Positions 25,494 to 34,835 are shown, counted from the stretch's first letter. The stretch: 64,000 bases of DNA from SHWB01 sp050246875 (GCA_050246875.1 JBFWVF010000002.1:248001-312000); one strand, 5' to 3'. Translations and numbers: made by a program. Notes: generated by a model not told the origin, from the sequence alone.

Positions 25494-26630
25494 TCACCCC
25501 GGCGGGGCGAGGCCCAGATGGTCGATCTGGCGGCGGACGACGAGGGTCTCGTCGTAGAGGGCGCGGGCGCGGGCCAGACCGGCGGCGCCCATGCGCGCCC
25601 GTTGCGCGGGATCGCGGCCGAGGCCGCCAAGGGCCGCGGCGAGGGCCGACGGGTCGGCGACCGGCACCAGCACGCCGGTCTCGCCCGGCACGACCTCCTC
25701 GCGGCTGCCGCGCACGTCGGTGGCGACGACCGGCAGCGCCGTGAGCATCGCCTCGACGATGGAGCGCGGCATGCCTTCGCGGTGCGAGGGCAGCGTGAAG
25801 ATGTCGGCGGCCCGCAGCAGGTCGGCGACATCGCCGCGGTAGCCGAGCAGCCGGATCCGCGCCGCGAGGGCGGGATCGGCCGCGACATCGGCGAGGGCGC
25901 GGTCGACGGATGCCGCGTGGTCGCTGTCGAGCCGGGCGCCGACGCACCAGAGTTCGGCGTCGACATCGCGCATGGCGGCGAACAGCTCGGGATAGCCCTT
26001 CTCCGCCACCAGCCGCCCGACCATCAAGATGACGACGCGATCGGCGGCGGTGCCGAGTGCGGCGCGCACGCGGGCGCGCGTCTGGCCCGTCGGGTCGGGG
26101 GAGAAGCGCTCCGGGTCGCTGCCGTTGCCGATCGCCCGCACGTCACCGGTGCGGCAGAGGCCGAGACGGCGCGCCGTCGCGGCATCCTCCTCGGCCTGGG
26201 TGAACAGCGTGTCGGTCAACCGGCCGGCGATCCACTCGGCGGCGACGGCGAGCGCGCGCTGCAGGGGCGCGGTCCGCTCGTGGAAGATGAAGCCATGCGC
26301 GGTGTAGACGACGCGCGGCACACCGGCGATGCCGGCGGCGAGACGTCCAAGCGCCGCCGCGACCGGCGTGTGCACGTGAACGATATCGAAGCGTTCGCGG
26401 CGGAACAGACGGACGAGCGCGAGGAAGGCGCGGACGTTCGCCAGCGGGTCGAGGCTGCGGACCAGCGGCGCCGTTTCGACACGGAATCCGTCGGCCCGGA
26501 CTTCGCCCAGCAGCGGGCCATCGGCGCACACGCCGACGACTTCGTGCCCGGCGTCGCGCAGCCCGCGCATCAGGGGCTGCAGGAAATGGTGCAGCGTGAA
26601 ATCGACGGCGCAGAGCTGGCAGATCTTCAT
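25494..26630 (-). CDS. Family 4 glycosyltransferase
   Basis: 378-residue GT-B enzyme of family GT4. The N-terminal acceptor half has FDIVHVHTPVAAALGRLAA and YTAHGFIFHE; the C-terminal donor half has MVGRLVAEKGYPEL and the E-x7-E region PSHREGMPRSIVEAM. The HGF-FH arrangement resembles transferases adding a second sugar to an undecaprenyl-linked glycan (PglA/WbpX-like); the exact sugar is not predictable. Start at the ATG at 26630 (MKICQLCAVDF). Downstream of the WbpE-like aminotransferase by 40 bases and ended by its own terminator. Confidence 0.9.
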   Translation of the reverse strand: MKICQLCAVDFTLHHFLQPLMRGLRDAGHEVVGVCADGPLLGEVRADGFRVETAPLVRSLDPLANVRAFLALVRLFRRERFDIVHVHTPVAAALGRLAAGIAGVPRVVYTAHGFIFHERTAPLQRALAVAAEWIAGRLTDTLFTQAEEDAATARRLGLCRTGDVRAIGNGSDPERFSPDPTGQTRARVRAALGTAADRVVILMVGRLVAEKGYPELFAAMRDVDAELWCVGARLDSDHAASVDRALADVAADPALAARIRLLGYRGDVADLLRAADIFTLPSHREGMPRSIVEAMLTALPVVATDVRGSREEVVPGETGVLVPVADPSALAAALGGLGRDPAQRARMGAAGLARARALYDETLVVRRQIDHLGLAPPG

Positions 26631-26670
26631 GGCCGGCGGCAGGCCGCGCCCGTGCTGATGTCCCGGATGC

Positions 26671-27816
26671 TCATGCCGCCGAAGCGTCGCCGGCGATGAC
26701 CTGTCCCAGGGCGTCGGCAATGCGCTGCTGGTGGGCGGCGGTGAGATAGGGGTGCATGGGCAGGCTCAGCACCGTTCCGGCGAGCCGGTCCGAGACCGGG
26801 CAGCCGCCGGGCCCCGAGGGAAAGTGGCGATAGGCCGTCTGCTGTGTCAGCGCGCGCGGATAGTAGATCACCGACGGCACCCCGCGCGCTTTCAGGCCCG
26901 CTTGCAGGACGTCGCGGTTTGCTGCGACGACGGTGTACTGCGCCCAGACGGACGTCGCCCCGGCGGCCACGCGCGGCGCCGCGACGAGACCGGCCAGCAG
27001 GCCGGCGTAGCGTTGCGCGACAGCCTCGCGCGCGGCGATCTCGTCGTCGAAGATGGACAGCTTGGCCAGCAGCACGACGGCCTGCAGCGTGTCGAGGCGG
27101 CTGTTCATGCCGATGTAGATATTGTCGTACTTGTCCGTGCCCTGGCCGTGCTGGCGCAGCGAGACCAGACGGGTGGCGAGGTCGTCGTCGGAGGTGAACA
27201 CCGCGCCGCCGTCGCCGTAGCAGCCGAGCGGCTTCGCCGGATAGAAGCTGGTCGTGGCGACCCGCCCGAAGGCCCCGGCGGCGCGATTGCCGAGGCGCGC
27301 GCCGAAGGATTGCGCGGCATCCTCCATCAGCCATAGGCCGTGACGGCTGCAGACGTTCTCGATCGCCGGGTAGTCAGCAGGCTGGCCGAACAGGTCGACC
27401 GCGATGACGCAGCGCGGCACGAGCGCGCCCTCGGCACGCACGGCCGCGATCGCCGCGTCGAGGCTCGCCGGATCCATGTTGAACGTCACGGCATCGACAT
27501 CGACAAAGACGGGGGTTGCCCCGGCGAGCGCGACGACCTCGGCGGTCGAGGTGAAGGTGAACGCCGGCACGAAGACGGCATCGCCTGGCCCGACGCCCTC
27601 GGCCAGCAGCACCAGCTCCATCGCATCGGTGCCGTTGGCGCAGGTGATGGCATGGCGCACGCCGGCACGGCGGGCCAGTTCCGCCTCCAGTTCGTCGACT
27701 TCCGGCCCGAGCACGTAACGGCCGTGATCGAGCACGCGGGCGATGGCGGAGTCGAGTTGCCGGCGCAGACGTGCCTGCTGCGCGACAAGGTCGATGAACG
27801 CGATGGGCTCGGTCAT
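26671..27816 (-). CDS. WbpE-like DegT/DnrJ/EryC1 sugar aminotransferase
   Basis: 381-residue PLP-dependent nucleotide-sugar aminotransferase. From start to end it resembles WbpE of Pseudomonas, which makes the 3-amino group of UDP-2,3-diamino-glucuronate: IAFIDLVAQQARLRRQLD opening, CANGTDAM, EDAAQSFGA and the PLP lysine at residue 195 in SFYPAKPLGCYGDGG. This suggests a 2,3-diamino sugar in the polysaccharide, although the WbpB/WbpA/WbpD partners are not in the window. It sits between two GT4 genes with short gaps. Confidence 0.88.
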   Translation of the reverse strand: MTEPIAFIDLVAQQARLRRQLDSAIARVLDHGRYVLGPEVDELEAELARRAGVRHAITCANGTDAMELVLLAEGVGPGDAVFVPAFTFTSTAEVVALAGATPVFVDVDAVTFNMDPASLDAAIAAVRAEGALVPRCVIAVDLFGQPADYPAIENVCSRHGLWLMEDAAQSFGARLGNRAAGAFGRVATTSFYPAKPLGCYGDGGAVFTSDDDLATRLVSLRQHGQGTDKYDNIYIGMNSRLDTLQAVVLLAKLSIFDDEIAAREAVAQRYAGLLAGLVAAPRVAAGATSVWAQYTVVAANRDVLQAGLKARGVPSVIYYPRALTQQTAYRHFPSGPGGCPVSDRLAGTVLSLPMHPYLTAAHQQRIADALGQVIAGDASAA

Positions 27817-27825
27817 GGTCTCACC

Positions 27826-29031
27826 TCAGGCCGGTCCCGCGTAGCGCAGCGGGCGCCGTGCTAGCAAGCCCTCGTACAGGGCCTCGTAGCGCGCGACGCA
27901 GGCGGCGATCGAATGTTCTCCGGCGATGTGGTCCCGGGCGGCGGTGCCGAGGCGATGACGAAGCCCGCTGTCGGCGGCGATGCGCGAGATGGCGGCGGCC
28001 AGGGCGGCCGGGTCCCGCGGCGGCGTCAGCAGGCCGGTCCGTCCGTCGTCGACCAGTTCGGCCGTGCCGCCGGCGGCGGTGGCGACCACAGCGACGCCGG
28101 CCGCCATCGCCTCGGCGAGACTGTTCGGTGACCCTTCCTCGTGCGACGCCAGGACGAAAATGTCGGCTGCCGCGAGCAGGGCCGGCACGTCGTCATGCAG
28201 CCCGAGGCGGACGATGCGGTCGCCGATGCCCAGCGCCGCGGCGCGGGCGTCGAGCGCCGGGCCGATGCCGGCCGTGTCCCGGCCGGCGAGGAGACAGCGC
28301 CAGCGCGACGGCAGCGTGGCGGCGGCCAGCGCGTCGACGAGATCGGCGTGGCCCTTGTACGGAATGAGATTGGCGACGCAGACGATGACCATCTCGTCGT
28401 CGCCGAGGCCAAGGGCGGCCCGCGCTTCGGCCCGCGCGATGGCCGCGAACCGCCCGGTGTCGATGCCGTTGGCGATGATGGACAGGGCCTTGGGATCGAC
28501 CCCCTCCTCGAGCAGGTTCGCCGCCACGGCCCGGCTGTTGGCGACGACCGCGTCCATGTGGCAGTGCAGTCGGCGCTCGATACGCCGGGCGACGGGGTGG
28601 CGCCGCTGATAGTCGTTGAGGCTGCGCCGGCTCATGACGCGCGGACGCAGGCCGAGCAGCACCGCCAGCGGCCCGCCGACCAGATAGGCCTGGGGCAGGA
28701 AGAAGTGCACGAGGTCCGGCCCGACGATCCGCGCGGTCCGCAGGAAGTGCAGGGCCTTGCCGGGCAGGGCGGCGACGCCGTGGCCGGTGCGCGCCGGCGC
28801 GAACACCGGCACGCCGGCATCCCGCATCGGCCCGTCGTAGCTGCCGGGCCCGTGCGTCGAGCAGACGCTGGCCGCGAAGCGGCGGCGATCGAGACGCGGC
28901 AGGACCTGCAGCAGGTGGCGCTCGGCGCCGCCGACCTCGAGATGCGGCAGCACGACCAGGATTCGCCGCGGCCGTCCGGCCCGGCCTTGTGCCGGAGCCG
29001 GAGCGTCCGTGTATCCTTCGGTGGCTGCCAT
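27826..29031 (-). CDS. Family 4 glycosyltransferase
   Basis: 401-residue GT4 enzyme. N-terminal half: ILVVLPHLEVGGAERHLLQ and VHFFLPQAYLVGGPLA; C-terminal half: ANLIPYKGHADLV and the nucleotide-sugar site ASHEEGSPNSLAEAM. Start at the ATG at 29031; this codon overlaps the ATG of the divergent ydcF-like gene, so one of the two starts may be further in. The frame open upstream to 29295 is arginine-rich shadow sequence. First gene of the GT4-WbpE-GT4 group. Confidence 0.88.
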   Translation of the reverse strand: MAATEGYTDAPAPAQGRAGRPRRILVVLPHLEVGGAERHLLQVLPRLDRRRFAASVCSTHGPGSYDGPMRDAGVPVFAPARTGHGVAALPGKALHFLRTARIVGPDLVHFFLPQAYLVGGPLAVLLGLRPRVMSRRSLNDYQRRHPVARRIERRLHCHMDAVVANSRAVAANLLEEGVDPKALSIIANGIDTGRFAAIARAEARAALGLGDDEMVIVCVANLIPYKGHADLVDALAAATLPSRWRCLLAGRDTAGIGPALDARAAALGIGDRIVRLGLHDDVPALLAAADIFVLASHEEGSPNSLAEAMAAGVAVVATAAGGTAELVDDGRTGLLTPPRDPAALAAAISRIAADSGLRHRLGTAARDHIAGEHSIAACVARYEALYEGLLARRPLRYAGPA

Positions 29032-29788
29032 GCGTACCGCTCTCGACATCCTGGTGCTGTGGCCGATGCCGGCCCTGTGGCTGGCCCTTCTCGGCCTTGC
29101 GCTCGTTCTATGCCGCCGCCGTCCGGGTCGGGGCCTGCTCGTCGTCGCGCTGGCTTCGCTTCTCGCCGCCTCGCTTCCGGCCACGGGACGTCTTCTGACG
29201 GCGGGCCTGCGTGGCAGCGCGCCGCTGATCGCGCTGGACGGCGACCTGCCGCCCTGCGCGGCGGCGGTGGTCGTTCCCACCGGCGGCCTGTTCATCGATG
29301 TCGCCGGTGGCGTCCACGCCAGCAGCGCTTCGGTATGGCGTGCCGCTGCCGGATCGGCGCTGGCGCAGCGCTACGGCCTGCCCCTCATCGTGGCCGGCGG
29401 GGCGGTCGGGCGAGAGGGCCCGTCGGAAGCGGAGATCACTATCGCGCATCTGGCCCTGGCCGGCGCGGTGGCCGAGGCGTCGCCGCGCGACACGCACGAA
29501 ACGGGGCCGGCCGTCGCGGCCCGCCTCGACGCGATGGGCCTGCCGCGTGCCGTCGTCGTGGTGACCGACGCCATCCATATCGCACGCGCCGCCGCGTCGC
29601 TGCGCCACGCCGGCGTGACCGTCTGCGCGGCGCTGTCGGCGACGCCACGGCCGCAGCGCCGGTCGGCGACGGTGACCGGCCTGGTTCCGCGGGCCAGCGC
29701 GTTTCGGACAACCGGGGGCGCGCTCTACGAATACGTCGGCATCGCCGCCTATGTCGCGCTGGGCCGGCTGTCGCTGGCGGATCTCTGA
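29030..29788 (+). CDS. YdcF-like DUF218 membrane protein
   Basis: 252 residues: two N-terminal membrane helices (ILVLWPMPALWLALLGLALVL and LLVVALASLLAASLP) and a DUF218 domain with AAVVVPTGG, PLIVAGG, the THET segment and VVVVTDAIHIARAAASL. DUF218 proteins (SanA, YdcF, ElyC) act in envelope integrity and undecaprenyl-phosphate economy, fitting a polysaccharide locus. It is the lone plus-strand gene between two minus-strand polysaccharide genes; its last 40 bases overlap the asnB stop. A GTG at 29009 is an alternative start. Confidence 0.83.
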   Translation: MRTALDILVLWPMPALWLALLGLALVLCRRRPGRGLLVVALASLLAASLPATGRLLTAGLRGSAPLIALDGDLPPCAAAVVVPTGGLFIDVAGGVHASSASVWRAAAGSALAQRYGLPLIVAGGAVGREGPSEAEITIAHLALAGAVAEASPRDTHETGPAVAARLDAMGLPRAVVVVTDAIHIARAAASLRHAGVTVCAALSATPRPQRRSATVTGLVPRASAFRTTGGALYEYVGIAAYVALGRLSLADL

Positions 29789-31752
29789 ACGCCCGCGGCC
29801 TGCTCACGGCGCCATGCCTCGAACATGAGTACCGGCCACAGCATGTACTGCTGGTTGCGCGCGCCTTCGAGATGGGTGTGCCAGACGGAACGTACGGCCG
29901 CCACGTCGAACAGGCCGGTGGCGCCCAGCGCGGACGGTGCCAGCAAATCCTCCGCCCAGGCGCGCAGATCGCCGCGCAGCCAGGTGTCGAGCGGGATGCC
30001 GAAGCCCATCTTCGGCCGCTCGAACAGGTTGCGCGGCACGTAGCGCGCCAGCACCTCGCGCAGGATCCACTTGCTCCGCCCGTCGCGTATCTTCATCGAC
30101 AGCGGCAGGCGCCAGGCGAACTCGTACAGCCGGTGATCGAGCAGCGGAACCCGCCCCTCGAGGCTGACAGCCATCGCGGCGCGATCGAGCTTCACCAGAA
30201 TGTCGTCCGGCAGGTACCCGAGCGCATCGAGCAACATCAACTGTTCCTCGTGATGCGGTAGAGTCGGCCAGGCGGCCGCGTCATCGATGCGCAGCGCAGG
30301 GACACTCACGTCCTGCAACGCCGACGCGGCATTCTTCCACTGGGATATCAGCCGCCCGTACACGGCAGCCCGATCCGGAGCGTCGAGCACCTCGGCAAGC
30401 TTGTGCAACTTGTCGCCTACCTGCCTCTGCCGCCGCGATGCGGGCAGCAGCGCCATCGCGGCGTCGGACATCGTGTCCCATGCGCCGGGCGTAACTGTCT
30501 CGATCACATTGCGAAGGCCACGCCTGGCGCGCTGAGGCAGCAGACCGGAAAGGCGATCGAGTTTGCGCGCCCATGTGTATCGGTTGTAGCCGCCGAACAA
30601 TTCGTCGCCGCCGTCTCCGGACAGACAGACGGTCACATCCCGGCGCGCCAGTCGCGAAACCAGATAGGTCGGAATCTGCGACGAATCGGCGAACGGCTCA
30701 TCGTAGATGCCCGGCAGCAGAGGGATGACGTTCTGTACATCCGCAGGTGTCACCAGCAGTTCGGTGTGATCGGTGCCGAGGTGTCGCGCAACGGCCGCTG
30801 CCGCGTCGGCTTCACTGTAGGCAGCCTCGGCAAAGCCGATGGTGTAGGTCCGCACCGGCGTCGCGCATTCGGCCTGCATGGCGGCGACCACGCTGGACGA
30901 ATCGATGCCGCCCGAAAGGAACGCGCCGACCGGAACGTCGGAAACGACACAATGCCGGACGGCGTCGCGCAGCCGCGCGTCGAGCTCGTCGATGGCGTCG
31001 GCATCCGAAAGAAGCAAGGGGTTCGCGGCGCCCGCTCGCGCCGCCTCTTCCGCAGACCAATACGCCACGGGTTCGGGCAGACGGCGCGCCCGCAACGCCG
31101 GGGTATCGATTCTCATCACCGTTCCGGGCAACAGCTTCCACGCCCGTGGGTGAATCGTGTGCGGTGCCGGAATGGCGCCGAGACGCAGCAGCAGCGCCAG
31201 TGCCTGGGACGCGACGGACGAGTCGAAGCCGTGAAAGCACCGCAGGGCCGCCAGCTGCGAGCCGAAAACCAGACCTTGGCCGGCCCAACCATAATAGAGC
31301 GGCTTCTGGCCCAATCGGTCGCGCGCGAGATACAGGCAGCGCTCGGCGCGATCCCACACGGCCAGCGCGAACATGCCGTTGCAGCGCTGCAGTGCGGCCG
31401 CGACGCCCCACCGCGCCATTGCTTCCAGCAGCGCCTCGGTATCGGACCGGGTCCGCAGCGATGACCCGGCATCGACGAGCTCGCTGCGCAGCGCCGCAAA
31501 GTTGTAGATCTCGCCATTGAAGGCGATCACCCAGCGGCCATCGGCGGAGACCATCGGCTGACCGGCGGCGTCGGAAAGATCGATGATCGAAAGCCGCCGG
31601 TGTCCCATGGCAATGCCGGCGGCGCCATCCGTCCAGATGCCGGCGGCATCGGGGCCACGATGAGCCAGGGTGTCGGCGCCGAGGCGGACCCTCGTCGCCA
31701 ACTCTGCATCTCCGGCCACTTCATGCGAGAAGAGGCCAACTACGCCACACAT
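29749..31752 (-). CDS. asnB: Asparagine-synthetase-like amidotransferase 1
   Basis: 667-residue class II glutamine amidotransferase fused to an ATP-pyrophosphatase synthetase domain. The catalytic Cys2 (MCGVVGLFS), HRGPDAAG and FNGEIYNF identify the glutaminase half; the P-loop-like FLSGGIDSSSV lies at residues 279-288, with DGGDELFGGY following. All catalytic residues expected for asparagine synthesis are present. AsnB paralogues in polysaccharide loci often amidate sugar acids instead; here it directly follows a GT4 gene that it overlaps by 13 bases. Base composition is lower in GC than the flanks. Confidence 0.92.
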   Translation of the reverse strand: MCGVVGLFSHEVAGDAELATRVRLGADTLAHRGPDAAGIWTDGAAGIAMGHRRLSIIDLSDAAGQPMVSADGRWVIAFNGEIYNFAALRSELVDAGSSLRTRSDTEALLEAMARWGVAAALQRCNGMFALAVWDRAERCLYLARDRLGQKPLYYGWAGQGLVFGSQLAALRCFHGFDSSVASQALALLLRLGAIPAPHTIHPRAWKLLPGTVMRIDTPALRARRLPEPVAYWSAEEAARAGAANPLLLSDADAIDELDARLRDAVRHCVVSDVPVGAFLSGGIDSSSVVAAMQAECATPVRTYTIGFAEAAYSEADAAAAVARHLGTDHTELLVTPADVQNVIPLLPGIYDEPFADSSQIPTYLVSRLARRDVTVCLSGDGGDELFGGYNRYTWARKLDRLSGLLPQRARRGLRNVIETVTPGAWDTMSDAAMALLPASRRQRQVGDKLHKLAEVLDAPDRAAVYGRLISQWKNAASALQDVSVPALRIDDAAAWPTLPHHEEQLMLLDALGYLPDDILVKLDRAAMAVSLEGRVPLLDHRLYEFAWRLPLSMKIRDGRSKWILREVLARYVPRNLFERPKMGFGIPLDTWLRGDLRAWAEDLLAPSALGATGLFDVAAVRSVWHTHLEGARNQQYMLWPVLMFEAWRREQAAGVQRSASDSRPSAT

Positions 31753-32873
31753 GATGCCGTCCGACCGATCACGTCCTGCAGGATGGTTTCTGTCGCGCCG
31801 ATCATATGCTCGGCGCTGAAGCGGGCTTCCAGCCAGCCTCGCGGGTCGGCATCAAATCCTGCCGCTACGCGTTCGAGCAACGACAGGCAGGCGTTCGCCA
31901 ACGCCTCGGGGTTCCGCGCAGGCACCACGATCCCGGTGTTCCCGACAATGTTCGCGGACGCGCCGACGCTCGTGACGACGCAAGGCACACCGCACGCCAT
32001 CGCTTCGGCGACCGTGTTCGGCGAGCCCTCCGCATGCGACGACAGACAGGCGATATCGAGAGCGCTGAGAGCGCCGGGCATGTCTTCGACCTCGCCAGCC
32101 CAGACCAGCTTTTCGCCCAGCCCGAGGCCGAGTGCCTTTTCGCGCAGTTCCGCCGCCAGACCGGCGATGCCCCCGCCGATGCAGACGAAGCGCACGTCCG
32201 CTCGCCGCTCCGCGATCGACGCGGCCGCCGCCAGAAAGTCGCCATGTCCCTTCACCGGATCGATGCGTGCAGGCAGTCCGATCAGGGGCGCTCCCGGCGG
32301 CACGTTCCAGCGCGCCCGCCATTCCGCCCGTCCGGCCGGATCGTGGCGGAAGCGTCCGGTATCGATACCGTTGGCCACGAGCGAGAGGCGGCTCTCCGGC
32401 ATGCCGGCGGCGACGGCGTAGTCGTAGCCGGACTGTGCGTTGACGACGATGCGATCCGCGCGACCGGCAAGCCGTGCCTCGAGACGGTAGCTGATCCAGT
32501 TCAATCTGTCGTAGCTGTCCAGTGGCATGCCGCCGTGGCGAAGGCCCCAGACGATACGCAAATTCGGCGCCGCCCCGCGTGCCGTCAGTGCGAGCAGATT
32601 GGCGACCGGCATGAAGCTGTAGATGACCTGCGCATCATGCCGGCGCACGAGGTCGCGGAGGGCAAGCGCGGGCGAGACGACGTCCCAGCGGCCGCGCTTG
32701 CCGAGCCCATGGAGCGCCACATCCGCCGAGATGTCCGTCTCGAGAAGGCCCCCACGGTAGAAGAGGGCGACGGCAACGGCGTGTCCCCGACCCGCAAGTC
32801 CATTGGCGAGGAGGGCCACCTGGCGCTCGGCACCGCCGGCGCCGAGACTGCGCAGTAGCAGGACTACCCGCAT
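31740..32873 (-). CDS. Family 4 glycosyltransferase
   Basis: 377-residue GT4 enzyme: VVLLLRSLGAGGAERQVALLA at the start, IVWGLRHGGMPLDS in the acceptor half, LPARIDPVKGHGDFLAA and LSSHAEGSPNTVAEAMACG in the donor half. The ATG at 32873 gives the normal GT4 N-terminus; an ATG at 32906 adds eleven residues. It overlaps asnB 1 by 13 bases and is divergent from asnB 2 across a 108-base spacer, which must hold both promoters although no convincing consensus is visible there. Confidence 0.9.
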   Translation of the reverse strand: MRVVLLLRSLGAGGAERQVALLANGLAGRGHAVAVALFYRGGLLETDISADVALHGLGKRGRWDVVSPALALRDLVRRHDAQVIYSFMPVANLLALTARGAAPNLRIVWGLRHGGMPLDSYDRLNWISYRLEARLAGRADRIVVNAQSGYDYAVAAGMPESRLSLVANGIDTGRFRHDPAGRAEWRARWNVPPGAPLIGLPARIDPVKGHGDFLAAAASIAERRADVRFVCIGGGIAGLAAELREKALGLGLGEKLVWAGEVEDMPGALSALDIACLSSHAEGSPNTVAEAMACGVPCVVTSVGASANIVGNTGIVVPARNPEALANACLSLLERVAAGFDADPRGWLEARFSAEHMIGATETILQDVIGRTASCVA

Positions 32874-32981
32874 CGCGGTCTGGGCCTCGCTCGGCTTGCT
32901 ATGCATCCGCTCGTCCACTACGACGGTATGGGCTTCGCGCGGTCGTGATTGTGCCGCTATTCGAAAGGTATCGTCGACGCC

Positions 32982-34835
32982 ATGTGCGGCTTCGCTGTCT
33001 TGACGGAAAACGGCCGAACCTTCGCCCCGGATCTCCTCGCAGCCATCGATTCCGATTTGTACCATCGTGGCCCCGACTCCGGCGGGCTTTTGTCGCAACC
33101 AGGCCTGGCGCTGGTATTCCGCCGGCTGGCGATCCTCGATGTGGGCGCCCAATCCGATCAGCCGATGACCGACCCGTCGGGTCGCTGCACGCTCGTCTTC
33201 AACGGCGAAATCTACAACTTCAAGTCATTGCGTCGGGAGCTCGAAGCCGCGGGAGCGGTATTCCGCACGAGCGGCGATTCCGAGGTCATCCTCGCTGCCT
33301 ATCTGGCCTGGGGAGAGGCGGCATTCGCAAGACTGGAAGGCATGTTCGCGTTGGTCCTCGTCGATCGCGCGCGCAACTCACTCGTTGCCGTTCGTGACCC
33401 CTTCGGTATCAAGCCGTTGTACGTCGCCCGGCATGGGCGCTGCACGGCGTTCGCCAGCGAATTGCGGCCGCTGAGGCGCATGGTGGGTACGGCGGTCGAT
33501 CCGGCGGCGTTCGCGGAATTGCTGACCTACCGCTTCGCGGCGGGAAGGCTGAGCAACCTGCGCCATATCGAACTGTTGCCGGGCGGAAGCATAGCGCGCG
33601 TCGACCTCGCGGACGGGAATTACAGCGAAACGCGCTTTTGCGACGTGCTCGACACCCTGAAGCAGGACCGTTCGATCGGCAGCGACGCCGCCGCCGCGAT
33701 CGTCGAGACGGCTGTCGGAGAGTCGGTCGAGGCCCATATGCAGAGCGACGTCGGCTACGCCGTCGAGCTGTCCGGCGGCGTCGATTCCAGCCTGGTGGCG
33801 GCACTCGTCAGCCAGCGCGCCGGCGGTCGCGTGCGCAGCTACGGCATCGACCTCGGCGACTCGCCGCTCAACGAGCGGCGCTGGCGCGACATGGTGATCG
33901 CCGGTCGCGACATCGACCACCGCGAGGTCCCGCTCGACGGCCGCGCCTTCGCGGCTGCCTTGCCCGACGCGGTGCGCGCCATGGAAGGGCCGGTGCCGCA
34001 TCTCGGCTGCGTCATGCTGATGCTGCTGTGCCGGCAGATCGCGAAGACCGACAAGGTGGTGCTGACGGGCGAGGGCGCGGACGAGATGTTCGGCGGCTAC
34101 GCCCGTTACGCGCGCTGGCGGCAGATCGCGCGGCAGGCCCGGCTGGCCCGCGCGGTGCCCACACCGGTCTGGCCGCTGCTCGGGCGCTGGCGCTGGCTGC
34201 GCCGCTACGCGCAGTTCGAGCCCGCCGCCATCGCGGGCGTCTATTTCGATCCGGTCCGTCTCGCCGAGGCCTTTCCCGGTCACCTGCCGCAGCCGGGCAC
34301 GCGCGACGCGGTGGCGCGGCGCTTTGCCGACTTCCGCGACCGTCTGTTCGCCGTCGACCAGACGACCTATCTCGCCTCGCTGCTGATGCGGCAGGACCGC
34401 ATGTCGATGGCCGCCTCGGTGGAGGCCCGCGTGCCGTTCACGCACCTGCCGCTGGCGCGCGCGGTCAACGTCCTGCCGCATGCGCTGCGCGCGCCCGGCG
34501 GGGAGACGAAGCCCCTGCTCAAGGCGTTCGCCGAGCGCCTGCTGCCGCGCGACGTCGTCCGTCGCCGCAAGCTTGGCCTTAACCTGCCCTATGACGAGTG
34601 GCTGCGCGACGAGGCCGCCCTCGCCCCGCTGCTGCCGCTGCTGACCGACGCGGACAGCGCGCTCGCTCCCTGGGGCGAACGCAAGGTCATCGCCCGCTGG
34701 GTGGACGAGTTCCGCGCCGGCACCTATGGCCGCGACAGGCCGCCGCTGGTTCATCTGCTCAACATGGAGCTGTGGCTGCGCTCGCTGCGCGAACCGCCGG
34801 GCCCGCTGCGACCGGTGCCGGCGCGGTCGGCGTGA
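32982..34835 (+). CDS. asnB: Asparagine-synthetase-like amidotransferase 2
   Basis: 617 residues with glutaminase and synthetase domains. Cys2 (MCGFAVLTE), YHRGPDSGG and FNGEIYNF are intact; the ATP site ELSGGVDSS begins near residue 262 and GEGADEMFGGY follows. It is more distant from typical AsnB than copy 1 and resembles the exopolysaccharide/PEP-CTERM-locus amidotransferases, though no exosortase is present. The first ~750 bases are around 60-67% GC in sampled rows and the last ~700 about 80%, so the gene looks mosaic. Its last 77 bases overlap the convergent glycosyltransferase gene. Confidence 0.9.
   Translation: MCGFAVLTENGRTFAPDLLAAIDSDLYHRGPDSGGLLSQPGLALVFRRLAILDVGAQSDQPMTDPSGRCTLVFNGEIYNFKSLRRELEAAGAVFRTSGDSEVILAAYLAWGEAAFARLEGMFALVLVDRARNSLVAVRDPFGIKPLYVARHGRCTAFASELRPLRRMVGTAVDPAAFAELLTYRFAAGRLSNLRHIELLPGGSIARVDLADGNYSETRFCDVLDTLKQDRSIGSDAAAAIVETAVGESVEAHMQSDVGYAVELSGGVDSSLVAALVSQRAGGRVRSYGIDLGDSPLNERRWRDMVIAGRDIDHREVPLDGRAFAAALPDAVRAMEGPVPHLGCVMLMLLCRQIAKTDKVVLTGEGADEMFGGYARYARWRQIARQARLARAVPTPVWPLLGRWRWLRRYAQFEPAAIAGVYFDPVRLAEAFPGHLPQPGTRDAVARRFADFRDRLFAVDQTTYLASLLMRQDRMSMAASVEARVPFTHLPLARAVNVLPHALRAPGGETKPLLKAFAERLLPRDVVRRRKLGLNLPYDEWLRDEAALAPLLPLLTDADSALAPWGERKVIARWVDEFRAGTYGRDRPPLVHLLNMELWLRSLREPPGPLRPVPARSA

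Noticed and set aside
32874..32981. A bidirectional promoter between GT4 and asnB 2
   Set aside because: The 108-base spacer must contain promoters, but I could not find hexamers with acceptable spacing on either strand, so no site is listed.
29749..34835. PEP-CTERM/exosortase polysaccharide system suggested by the AsnB 2-like protein
   Set aside because: No exosortase, PEP-CTERM protein, Wzc/Wza-type export or PrsK-type sensor gene is present in the window.
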